A stretch of 5,459 bases of DNA from positions 1 through 5,459 of the forward strand of contig PXDI01000132.1 in assembly GCA_003565095.1 (NCBI GenBank), written 5' to 3'. Each line of letters starts with the position of its first letter. The first letter of the stretch is position 1. Shown in pieces: positions 1-5,459 of this stretch. Both the position numbers and the translations under genes were made by a program. The DNA comes from PVC group bacterium. Lineage in GTDB: Bacteria; Verrucomicrobiota; Kiritimatiellia; UBA8416; PXDI01. The notes under the pieces were generated by a model, which did no database searches, was not told the origin of the DNA, and was given only the letters and a program-made list of their open reading frames with translations.

Positions 1-1148
1 AGTGCACGGTTGAAAGCGGCAACCGCAGCAGCATGCTGCTGCTGGGAACGTAATGCCAGGCCCATATTGTAGGCGGCTTCCGCATTGGCCGGATTCAATC
101 GCAAAACGCGGTCATATGCCGTAACGGCCTCGATCAGGCGTCCTTCACGGTGAAATTCCATCGCGCGTGTGAATTCCTGTTGAACAGCAGCTTCCAGTTG
201 ATGGGCGCTCATCGCTGCGCGTGGATCGCGTGTAAAGTCCCGCTGGAAGATTTTCTTTAGACCTTCAGCCCGCCGGGAATCCTGGATAAGGCGTTCATAA
301 ATCAGGCACAGCTCCCAAAGGGGGTCGGGGTGCTGCGGATTTGCTTTTATGACATCCCGGAAAAGAATAACCGCCTGGTCGAGATCGCCGGCAATAATGG
401 CCAGCCGGGCGGTATTCAGTTGCTTGGTGCTTTCCTCCGGCAGAGTGCCGGTTGACGGCAGGGGTGGTGGTTGTGTGTCGTCATCGGACATTCTTTGGGC
501 CAACGTGCTGGCGCGATGTGTGTCGCCGGCCTGTTCTATGTAGCGTTGAAGCACGGTGGTTCCTTCCTCCGGACGATTGAGCCGGTCGCGCAGCAGGATG
601 CCGAGATTGTAGAGCGCCGGCAGGTAGGCCGGATCGCGGGCAAGCGCTTCGCGCAGCAGCGGTTCCGCCTGAGCGGCCTGTCCTGTGGATATTTCGATGG
701 CGGCAATTCTGCAAAGGACGCGTGGGGAGTGCGGGGTGCGCTGGTATGCTTCGTCGAGCGCATCGCGCGCCAGGGAGAATTCCTGCATATGCATGTATAG
801 ATCTGAGAGCAGTTCAAGCGGGCGGATTTCCGGGGGTGTGAAATCGGCCGTATTATCAGCGGCGCGGCGAAAGGCCTTCACTGCGACACGGTGGCGGCCG
901 GTCCGCCATGCGGCAATCCCCAGATTGGTTTGAATGGAGGGGTCTTCGGGTACAAGCCGGGCGGTCTTGCGCAGAATTTTGTAGGCTTCGGCATCCTCCC
1001 GTTGGTCAAGCAGATCAATGGCCTGTTCGAGCGCCTCATTAGCCTGCATTCTGACTGTTTCAGCATCCCGGCCGGCGCAACCGCTTAAGGTGCCCGCAAA
1101 TACGGCAATTCCGGCACAAAGCACAACCTGATATACGATTGATTTCAT
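1..1148 (-). CDS. TPR-repeat lipoprotein, C-terminus beyond left edge
   Basis: This minus-strand reading frame stays open from an ATG at 1148 to the left edge, giving 382 codons without a stop. An in-frame stop lies a few codons upstream of the ATG, which fixes it as the first available ATG. No good Shine-Dalgarno sequence precedes it. The N-terminus is a lipoprotein signal: M-K-S, a hydrophobic stretch, then the lipobox L-S-G-C with the lipidated Cys at residue 24. The mature protein is therefore probably membrane-anchored and faces the periplasm or outside. The rest is built of about 34-residue helical hairpins of tetratricopeptide type. The clearest are around residues 72-105, 143-173 (ending A-L-A-R-D-P), 176-206 (Y-N-L-G), 245-272 (ending K-A-N-P), 324-353 (ending L-R-L-N-P) and 356 onward (Y-N-M-G-L-A). 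An acidic and proline-rich linker at about 222-240 splits the repeats into two blocks. TPR arrays are protein-protein scaffolds; the partner is not visible. It is transcribed divergently from rpmE, so no operon link to the translation genes is implied. Confidence 0.88.
   Translation of the reverse strand, partial: MKSIVYQVVLCAGIAVFAGTLSGCAGRDAETVRMQANEALEQAIDLLDQREDAEAYKILRKTARLVPEDPSIQTNLGIAAWRTGRHRVAVKAFRRAADNTADFTPPEIRPLELLSDLYMHMQEFSLARDALDEAYQRTPHSPRVLCRIAAIEISTGQAAQAEPLLREALARDPAYLPALYNLGILLRDRLNRPEEGTTVLQRYIEQAGDTHRASTLAQRMSDDDTQPPPLPSTGTLPEESTKQLNTARLAIIAGDLDQAVILFRDVIKANPQHPDPLWELCLIYERLIQDSRRAEGLKKIFQRDFTRDPRAAMSAHQLEAAVQQEFTRAMEFHREGRLIEAVTAYDRVLRLNPANAEAAYNMGLALRSQQQHAAAVAAFNRA
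25..42. repeat. Perfect 18-bp palindrome inside the TPR gene
   Basis: GCAGCAGCATGCTGCTGC is its own reverse complement, centred on GCATGC. It lies in the coding part of the TPR gene, where it contributes to a Gln-Gln-Gln-His-Ala-Ala-Ala run. It is most simply explained by repeated CAG and GCT codons around a central CAT; no function is claimed. Confidence 0.5.
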
Positions 1149-1197
1149 AAAGCTGAAAATATATTAGATATGCCCCATCCGTCCAGCTAAAACGGGT

Positions 1198-1218
1198 CTG
1201 CAAAAAAATACCTTGCAG
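1198..1218. repeat. Short inverted repeat over the rpmE -35 region
   Basis: CTGCAA (1198-1203) and TTGCAG (1213-1218) form a perfect 6-bp inverted repeat separated by 9 A/T-rich bases. The right arm coincides with the proposed rpmE -35 hexamer. The symmetry is what a dimeric regulator's operator would show, but 6-bp arms can arise by chance and no known binding consensus is recognised. Confidence 0.3.
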
Positions 1219-1241
1219 CGGGGCGGTGATCAGCCTATTAT
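1213..1241 (+). promoter_or_regulatory. Candidate sigma70-type promoter for rpmE
   Basis: A TTGCAG hexamer (1213-1218) is followed after exactly 17 bases by TATTAT (1236-1241), a 5/6 match to the -10 consensus. The -35 is weaker, keeping the TTG core. Transcription would begin near 1248, giving a leader of about 30 nt before the rpmE ATG, too short for a structured L31 autoregulatory leader. The divergent TPR gene must be transcribed from the same 128-bp intergenic region, but I cannot identify a convincing promoter for it. Confidence 0.5.
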
Positions 1242-1260
1242 CAGCCGTTTTGTAATCATT

Positions 1261-1268
1261 GGAGAGGG
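1261..1268 (+). promoter_or_regulatory. Shine-Dalgarno sequence of rpmE
   Basis: GGAGAGGG lies 8-10 bases before the ATG at 1277 and is strongly complementary to the 16S rRNA 3' end. It decides the start: an upstream in-frame near-cognate codon at 1259 overlaps this site and would add six residues not found in L31 proteins. It is also the best ribosome binding site in the window. Confidence 0.8.
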
Positions 1269-1276
1269 TTGAAGAA

Positions 1277-1486
1277 ATGAAGAAGAACATACATCCGGCA
1301 TATGAGGACGCCAAGGTCATCTGTGCCTGCGGAAACGTTGTGGAAACCCGTTCGACGGTGAAGGAAATGCATGTGAACACATGTTCGGCGTGTCATCCTT
1401 TCTATACCGGTCAGGCGACTTTCCTTGATACGGAAGGCCGCGTTGAGCAGTTCCGCAAGCGTTACGCCGCGGCTGCCAAGCAGTAG
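1277..1486 (+). CDS. rpmE: 50S ribosomal protein L31 (zinc-binding type)
   Basis: The product is 69 residues, the normal length for bacterial L31, a small protein of the large ribosomal subunit near the central protuberance that helps bridge the 30S and 50S subunits. The N-terminus M-K-K-N-I-H-P-x-Y and the C-H-P-F-Y-T-G block (residues 39-45) are L31 signatures. Four cysteines, C16, C18, C36 and C39, match the zinc-binding set of the C+ form, so this is the zinc-containing paralogue rather than the cysteine-free form that replaces it under zinc starvation in many bacteria. A strong Shine-Dalgarno supports the ATG at 1277. The gene is followed by an intrinsic terminator and then by prfA; the order rpmE-prfA-prmC is common in bacteria. 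No Zur-like operator was recognised upstream. Confidence 0.97.
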   Translation: MKKNIHPAYEDAKVICACGNVVETRSTVKEMHVNTCSACHPFYTGQATFLDTEGRVEQFRKRYAAAAKQ

Positions 1487-1496
1487 ATTTGACATC

Positions 1497-1535
1497 AGGG
1501 CCATGTGACGGATTGCCGTAAACATGGCCCTTTTT
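1497..1535 (+). terminator. Intrinsic terminator after rpmE, abutting prfA
   Basis: AGGGCCATGT (1497-1506) pairs perfectly with ACATGGCCCT (1522-1531). Inside the loop ACGG (1508-1511) can pair with CCGT (1516-1519), extending the stem past a small bulge to an ATTG tetraloop. The hairpin runs directly into a T tract (1531-1535). This is a classic Rho-independent terminator. It should end most rpmE transcripts, yet it stops only 7 bases before the prfA ATG, so it could also act as an attenuator or limit ribosome access on read-through mRNA. Confidence 0.85.
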
Positions 1536-1547
1536 GTATTCTATGAT
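1519..1547 (+). promoter_or_regulatory. Possible separate promoter for prfA
   Basis: TAAACA (1519-1524, 4/6 to the -35 consensus) and TATGAT (1542-1547, 5/6 to the -10 consensus) are 17 bases apart and overlap the descending arm of the rpmE terminator. If real, transcription would start near 1554, downstream of the ATG at 1543, and translation would have to begin at the in-frame ATG at 1570. It would explain how prfA escapes the terminator. The match is modest. Confidence 0.25.
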
Positions 1548-2634
1548 AAATATATCAGCCATACGTAAGATGCTGGCACGCCTGGACGAGGTTGAGCATG
1601 CGCTTTCGCAGCCGGGGGTTGCGGGCGGTAAGCGTTATCGTGAGCTTGTGCGCGAACATGCGCGTTTGCGCGGTCTGGCTGATAAATCCGCGGCTTACGA
1701 AAAGCTTTGCAGTGAGCTGGATGAACACCGCGAGTTTCTTGCTGCGTCTGATGCCGACCCGGAAATGGCGGAACTGGCTGAAGCGGAAGTACATGCCGCG
1801 GAAGAGCGGCTGCCGGTGCTTGAGCGTGAGCTGCTGGCGGCGCTTTTGGCGCCTGAACCGGATGCCGACCGCAACGCGATTATGGAGATCCGGGCGGGTA
1901 CCGGGGGCGATGAAGCCGCGTTATTTGCCGGTGATCTCTATCGCATGTACTGCCGCTATGCCGAGATGCGTGGATGGAAAACCGGCCTGATCGACATGAG
2001 TTCCAGCGATGTGGGTGGCATTAAGGAAGCGGTTTTTGCGGTTGAAGGCCAGAATGCCTATGGCCGTTTGCGGCACGAGATGGGTGGTCACCGTGTCCAG
2101 CGGGTGCCGCAGACGGAGTCGCAGGGGCGTATTCACACCTCGGCCGCAACTGTGGCGGTTTTTCCTGAAGTTGAAGAAACCGACGAGGTTCCGATTGATC
2201 CGGAAGATCTGCGGATTGACATTTTCCGCGCCTCCGGCGCCGGGGGGCAGCATGTTAATACCACCGATTCCGCTGTGCGTATTACTCATTTACCGACCGG
2301 ACTGGTGGTGCAGAGTCAGGATGAGCGCTCGCAGCACCGCAACCGGGAAAAGGCGATGAGTGTGCTCAAGGCGCGTCTACGTGACCGTATGCTTCGTGAG
2401 GAAGCTGAACGTAAGGGCAATGTGCGGCGCAGTCAGATTGGTTCGGGGGACCGCAGTGAACGCATCCGTACTTATAACTTTCCGCAAAACCGCTTGACCG
2501 ACCACCGGATTAATCTGACACTTTACAGCCTTGACCGCATTATTGAAGGGGCCTTGGATGAATTGCTTGATGCGCTTGAGGAGCAGGCAACCGCATTGCG
2601 CATGGAGCAGGAATTGTCCACTGGTGATGAATAA
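1543..2634 (+). CDS. prfA: Peptide chain release factor 1 (RF1)
   Basis: RF1 recognises UAA and UAG in the ribosomal A site and triggers hydrolysis of peptidyl-tRNA. From the ATG at 1543 the product is 363 residues (E. coli RF1 is 360). The N-terminal helical domain is followed by the conserved block M-E-I-R-A-G-T-G-G-D-E-A-A-L-F-A (from about residue 114). The codon-reading loop R-V-P-Q-T-E-S-Q-G-R-I-H-T-S-A has the RF1-type P-x-T tripeptide at 189-191, not the S-P-F of RF2. The catalytic G-G-Q lies at 234-236 within S-G-A-G-G-Q-H-V-N-T-T-D-S-A, and the C-terminal G-S-G-D-R-S-E-R-I-R-T-Y-N-F-P-Q block follows at about 300. The start is uncertain: neither the ATG at 1543 nor the in-frame ATG at 1570 (354 residues, matching the shorter M-L-x-x-L N-terminus of many RF1s) has a clear Shine-Dalgarno; a TTG at 1534 lies in the terminator T tract and is unlikely. 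prmC follows after 5 bp. Confidence 0.97.
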   Translation: MINISAIRKMLARLDEVEHALSQPGVAGGKRYRELVREHARLRGLADKSAAYEKLCSELDEHREFLAASDADPEMAELAEAEVHAAEERLPVLERELLAALLAPEPDADRNAIMEIRAGTGGDEAALFAGDLYRMYCRYAEMRGWKTGLIDMSSSDVGGIKEAVFAVEGQNAYGRLRHEMGGHRVQRVPQTESQGRIHTSAATVAVFPEVEETDEVPIDPEDLRIDIFRASGAGGQHVNTTDSAVRITHLPTGLVVQSQDERSQHRNREKAMSVLKARLRDRMLREEAERKGNVRRSQIGSGDRSERIRTYNFPQNRLTDHRINLTLYSLDRIIEGALDELLDALEEQATALRMEQELSTGDE

Positions 2635-2639
2635 TAGTG

Positions 2640-3509
2640 ATGACCGAAATTCAGTCACATACTGTCGGCGGAATCAGGCACAAGACTGTAGGCTATCTTG
2701 GTGGGAAGCGGCTTGAATCACCGGAAATTGCCTGTGATCTGCTGCTGGCGCGCCTGCTGGGCTGCCGTCATCTTGAGGTTGCGCTCCATAATGCTGATGT
2801 GCTTAGTCCACCGCGGGTTGAAGCAATGCGCCGTGCGGTCAAGCGTTTGGCGGATGGTGAACCGGTCCAGTACATTCTGGGTGAGACGGAATTCATGGGG
2901 CACCGCATAAAAGTTGACCGGCGTGTATTAATCCCCCGTCCTGAGACTGAGGTGCTGGTTTCAACTGTGCTGGCCTGTGCCGAGTTATGGAAGCAGCCGG
3001 AAGTGCGTGTGACGGATGTGGGCACGGGCAGCGGCTGTATTGCCGTGAGTATTGCCCGGGAGCGTCCGCAGGCGCGTTTGCTGGCACTGGACATCAGTGA
3101 GGAAGCGCTTGAGTTGGCGCGTGAGAACGCCGCAAAACTGGGCGTGGACGGGCAGATTGTTTTTGCCTGTGCGGAGATGGCGGATGTACTGGAGCCGGAA
3201 ACGGTTGATATCGTGGTCAGTAATCCGCCGTATGTCAGATCGTTCGACTGGGAAAGATTGGCTCCGCAAGTGCGTGATTACGAGCCGCGGGTGGCGTTGG
3301 ACGGCGGGAAGAGCGGCCTGGATATAATTGCGGCGGTGGCCGAAGACGCAATGATCGCCCTGCGGGAAGGCGGGGGGCTGTTTCTTGAGGTCGGGGCCGG
3401 ACAGGCGCAGGAGGTTGCATCCATGCTGGAAAGCTGCGATTACCGGGATGTTGCCGTAATCCGCGATCTGGCCGGGTGTGAACGGATTGTGTCAGCCCGC
3501 CGCGGCTGA
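2640..3509 (+). CDS. prmC: Release factor glutamine N5-methyltransferase
   Basis: PrmC (HemK) transfers a methyl group from S-adenosylmethionine to the side-chain amide of the glutamine in the GGQ motif of release factors, raising their activity; here the substrate, RF1 Gln236, is encoded just upstream. The 289-residue product has the expected layout. A helical N-terminal release-factor-binding domain comes first, then G-E-P-V-Q-Y-I-L-G (73-81), the linker I-P-R-P-E-T-E (98-104), the SAM-binding D-V-G-T-G-S-G-C-I-A-V-S (126-137), an acidic ribose-binding D151, the N-P-P-Y motif (195-198) that holds the target glutamine, and Y-E-P-R-V-A-L-D-G-G (214-223). It is about 12 residues longer than the E. 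coli enzyme, mostly at the N-terminus. The prfA stop and the ATG at 2640 are 5 bp apart, which suggests translational coupling. A GTG immediately before (2637) could also serve and would add one residue. No strong Shine-Dalgarno is seen. Confidence 0.96.
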   Translation: MTEIQSHTVGGIRHKTVGYLGGKRLESPEIACDLLLARLLGCRHLEVALHNADVLSPPRVEAMRRAVKRLADGEPVQYILGETEFMGHRIKVDRRVLIPRPETEVLVSTVLACAELWKQPEVRVTDVGTGSGCIAVSIARERPQARLLALDISEEALELARENAAKLGVDGQIVFACAEMADVLEPETVDIVVSNPPYVRSFDWERLAPQVRDYEPRVALDGGKSGLDIIAAVAEDAMIALREGGGLFLEVGAGQAQEVASMLESCDYRDVAVIRDLAGCERIVSARRG

Positions 3510-3561
3510 GTTGTGTGTGAATCGCATACAAGGGCGATGCCGCAGCGTTGTTATATTCACC

Positions 3562-4935
3562 ATGAGTTTTATGTTACAGCTTGATAATGACAACTTGCGC
3601 GAGGCGCTGCGTAAGGTCAGTTCGCTTGCCGAACGGTGCGGCGGGTTTGCGCTGGCGGTCGGGGGCTGTGTGCGTGACTCGCTGCTCAATCTGCCTGCCA
3701 AAGATCTTGATATTGAAGTATACGGCATAGACCCCGTGGTACTGAAGAAAGAGTTGGCCGCGGTTTTCAAGATAGATCTGGTGGGGCAGGCCTTCGGGGT
3801 TATAAAACTGCATGGGCTGCCGGTGGATGTTTCTGTTCCGCGGCGTGAATCGAAGGCCGGGCTTGGTCACCGCGGTTTTGATATCAGTTCAGATCCTCAG
3901 ATGTCTGTTGAAGAGGCTTCGCTGCGCCGGGACTTCACGATTAACGCCATGGCTTACGATCCGCGGGCAGGCCGTCTGTACGATTATCACGGCGGGGTGC
4001 AGGATCTGCGGAACAGCATATTGCGTCATGTATCGGATAAGTTCAGTGAAGATCCCTTGCGGGTCCTGCGCGGTATGCAGTTTGCGGCCCGTTTCAATTT
4101 GACTGCAGCACCGGAAACCCTGCGGTTATGTGCTGCGCTTGAAATGGAGGGATTGGCCGGAGAGCGTATTTTTGATGAGTGGAAGAAAATGCTGCTTGCG
4201 GGCAAGCTGATTTCACGCGGTTTGAATTTTCTGAAAGAGAGCGGGTGGCTCAGGTATTATCCGGAACTGGCGGCGTTGGACGGCTGTCCGCAGGATCCGC
4301 GGTGGCATCCTGAGGGAGATGTCTGGACGCATACGCTGTTATGTATGGATGCGTTTGCTGCTGAACGCAGTGGCGATGATTTTGAAGACCTGGTCGTTGG
4401 TCTGGCGGTGTTGTGTCATGATTTCGGCAAGCCTTTGACGACGGGATTTGACGGGGAATATCTCCGTTCGCCGGGCCACTCGGAAGCCGGGGAGGCACCG
4501 GTCCGGGCTTTCATTAAACGAATGAGTGCTCAGAAAGATCTGCTGGAGGCGGTTCTGCCGCTGGTGTTGCACCATATGCGTCCCATCGAGCTTTTCAATG
4601 CAAAGGCATCGGAAGCGGCGATCAGAAGACTTTCCGCGCGGGTCGGGCGCATTGACCGGCTGGTGCGTGTGGCGCGCGCCGATCGGTATGGCTGCGGTCA
4701 GGATTTATCCGCAGAAGATGCTGCCGGGGAATGGCTGCTGGCAAAAGCGGATGAACTGGCTGTGCGTGATTCCGCGCCGGCGCCGCTTATAATGGGCCGT
4801 CACCTTATCGAGCTCGGGATGCGCCCCGGGCCGGCATTTCAGCCGATCCTTGACCAGTGCTATGAAGCCCAGCTTGACGGGCGGATCAGCACAGTGGAGC
4901 AGGGAATACAGCTTGTCAGGACGCTATTGCCATGA
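3562..4935 (+). CDS. cca: tRNA nucleotidyltransferase (CCA-adding/poly(A) polymerase family) with HD domain
   Basis: Class II nucleotidyltransferases of this family add or repair the 3'-CCA of tRNA; close relatives add poly(A) or only part of CCA. The 457-residue product has the catalytic head with G-G-C-V-R-D (34-39) and the metal-binding D-L-D (48-50). These are followed by F-G-V-I-K and P-V-D-V-S-V-P-R (D89 a possible third carboxylate), R-R-D-F-T-I-N-A-M (122-130), and E-D-P-L-R-V-L-R (163-170), the E-D-x-x-R motif that templates CTP and ATP. The C-terminal half begins W-H-P-E-G-D-V-W-T-H-T-L (248-259) and carries an HD phosphohydrolase-type domain: H257, H286-D287 and D374, as in E. coli Cca, whose HD domain has phosphatase/phosphodiesterase activity. 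The true nucleotide specificity cannot be told from motifs, so the gene symbol is tentative. The start is the first ATG before the conserved region, with no clear Shine-Dalgarno; a second ATG lies at 3571. A GTG at 3478 would overlap prmC and add 28 unconserved residues. Confidence 0.88.
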   Translation: MSFMLQLDNDNLREALRKVSSLAERCGGFALAVGGCVRDSLLNLPAKDLDIEVYGIDPVVLKKELAAVFKIDLVGQAFGVIKLHGLPVDVSVPRRESKAGLGHRGFDISSDPQMSVEEASLRRDFTINAMAYDPRAGRLYDYHGGVQDLRNSILRHVSDKFSEDPLRVLRGMQFAARFNLTAAPETLRLCAALEMEGLAGERIFDEWKKMLLAGKLISRGLNFLKESGWLRYYPELAALDGCPQDPRWHPEGDVWTHTLLCMDAFAAERSGDDFEDLVVGLAVLCHDFGKPLTTGFDGEYLRSPGHSEAGEAPVRAFIKRMSAQKDLLEAVLPLVLHHMRPIELFNAKASEAAIRRLSARVGRIDRLVRVARADRYGCGQDLSAEDAAGEWLLAKADELAVRDSAPAPLIMGRHLIELGMRPGPAFQPILDQCYEAQLDGRISTVEQGIQLVRTLLP

Positions 4936-5459
4936 ATCAACCGATGTTCAGACCTCCGGCGGAAGCCGATAGCCTTATTCTGCAAATTGACCGCGGCTGC
5001 CCGCACAACAGTTGTACTTTCTGCGGGATGTACAATGCCACCAAATATTTTTGCCGCCCACTGCCGGAGGTAATCAAGCTGATTGATGTTGAAAGCCGCC
5101 ATTATCCCGGTGCGCGCCGGGTTTTTCTGGCGGACGGGGATGTTTTTGCGCGGCCGTTCGAAGAATTGCGCCTGATACTGCAAGCGCTGAATAACGTCTT
5201 TCCGCGGGTAAGCAGGATAAATCTTTACGCCAACGGCAGTTCGATTGCTGCGAAGAGTGCGGAACAGTTGCGGGTGTTGCGGCGGTTGAGGCTGCATACG
5301 TTATATATGGGGCTGGAGAGCGGTTCGGAAGAAATTCTGCGCAACTGTCGCAAGCGTGAGAGTGCTGCGCAAATGGTGCGTGCGGGTGTAATGGCGCGTG
5401 AAGCGGGATTGCGGATGTCGGTGATGGTGCTGCTGGGGTTAGGCGGCGTTGACGGAAGC
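4932..5459 (+). CDS. Radical SAM protein of unknown function, C-terminus beyond right edge
   Basis: 176 codons are visible with no stop before the right edge. Near the N-terminus the motif G-C-P-H-N-S-C-T-F-C-G-M-Y places C23, C28 and C31 in a C-x4-C-x2-C arrangement. This should bind the [4Fe-4S] cluster that cleaves S-adenosylmethionine to a 5'-deoxyadenosyl radical. The spacing differs from the textbook C-x3-C-x2-C but occurs in a widespread family of roughly 290-residue radical SAM proteins of unknown substrate. F-L-A-D-G-D-V-F (65-72) and Y-M-G-L-E-S-G-S (125-132) are further matches from memory to that family; the latter is a usual SAM-contacting strand. No cobalamin-binding domain precedes it. 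The ATG overlaps the stop of the nucleotidyltransferase gene in an ATGA (4932-4935), with an AGGA 10 bases upstream, so the two are very probably cotranscribed and coupled. About a third of the protein is missing from the window. Confidence 0.88.
   Translation, partial: MNQPMFRPPAEADSLILQIDRGCPHNSCTFCGMYNATKYFCRPLPEVIKLIDVESRHYPGARRVFLADGDVFARPFEELRLILQALNNVFPRVSRINLYANGSSIAAKSAEQLRVLRRLRLHTLYMGLESGSEEILRNCRKRESAAQMVRAGVMAREAGLRMSVMVLLGLGGVDGS

Noticed and set aside
471..800. Plus-strand open frame across the TPR lipoprotein region, with others at 349-543 and 685-933
   Set aside because: These lie opposite a continuous minus-strand frame with a lipobox and TPR pattern. Their translations are low in complexity, Arg/Ser/Gly-rich and lack recognisable motifs.
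1248..1276. Possible L31 autoregulatory leader upstream of rpmE
   Set aside because: The predicted leader is about 30 nt and mostly Shine-Dalgarno; no room for the structured elements of known L31 leaders.
1921..2289. 122-codon minus-strand open frame inside prfA, and similar plus-strand frames at 1592-1990 and 2009-2359
   Set aside because: They are shadows of prfA, whose own frame carries all RF1 motifs without interruption.
3510..3561. Short hairpin ATCGC (3521-3525) / GCGAT (3534-3538) in the gap between prmC and the nucleotidyltransferase gene
   Set aside because: Only 5 bp, an 8-nt loop and no T tract, so it is not a terminator. A TATATT at 3552-3557 has no -35 partner at proper spacing and would place the transcript start after the ATG.
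4860..5297. 145-codon minus-strand open frame
   Set aside because: It lies opposite the end of the nucleotidyltransferase and the radical SAM gene, both supported by clear motifs; its own translation has no recognisable feature.
1..5459. tRNA or rRNA genes, CRISPR arrays, insertion sequences, toxin-antitoxin or defence cassettes
   Set aside because: Nearly all the sequence is accounted for by housekeeping frames; no cloverleaf, regularly spaced repeats, transposase motifs or terminal repeats were seen. Nothing supports a new multi-gene system here.

Overview
This window is an ordinary bacterial chromosomal segment that encodes mainly translation housekeeping functions. GC content is moderate to high. 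The 5' lipoprotein gene, the loosely Shine-Dalgarno-dependent starts and the gene content suggest a Gram-negative-type bacterium. The tRNA nucleotidyltransferase and radical SAM genes are of types shared by several deep lineages, so I cannot name the phylum with confidence; something in the Verrucomicrobiota/Kiritimatiellota/Planctomycetota neighbourhood is only a guess.

Layout. Positions 1-1148 hold, on the minus strand, a TPR-repeat lipoprotein gene whose 3' end lies beyond the left edge. A 128-bp divergent intergenic region (1149-1276) carries a plausible sigma70-type promoter and a Shine-Dalgarno sequence for rpmE (ribosomal protein L31, zinc-binding form, 1277-1486). A strong intrinsic terminator hairpin (1497-1535) follows and sits directly against the start of prfA (peptide chain release factor 1, 1543-2634). 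Then come prmC (release factor glutamine methyltransferase, 2640-3509), a tRNA nucleotidyltransferase/poly(A) polymerase family protein with an HD domain (3562-4935) and, overlapping it by 4 bp, a radical SAM protein of unknown function (4932 to beyond the right edge). The last four genes lie head to tail and could be one transcription unit.

How the genes fit together. PrfA reads UAA/UAG stop codons and releases the finished peptide. PrmC methylates the glutamine of the PrfA GGQ motif, so enzyme and substrate are adjacent genes. L31 is a 50S subunit protein, and the nucleotidyltransferase repairs or completes the CCA end of tRNAs. The theme is therefore translation, with the radical SAM enzyme as an uncharacterised coupled partner. 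I see no mobile element, CRISPR array, RNA gene or defence-like cassette, and no sign of a new multi-gene system. The points worth a second look are regulatory: the terminator abutting prfA with the resulting start-codon ambiguity, the small repeats around the rpmE promoter, and the radical SAM gene coupled to the tRNA nucleotidyltransferase.
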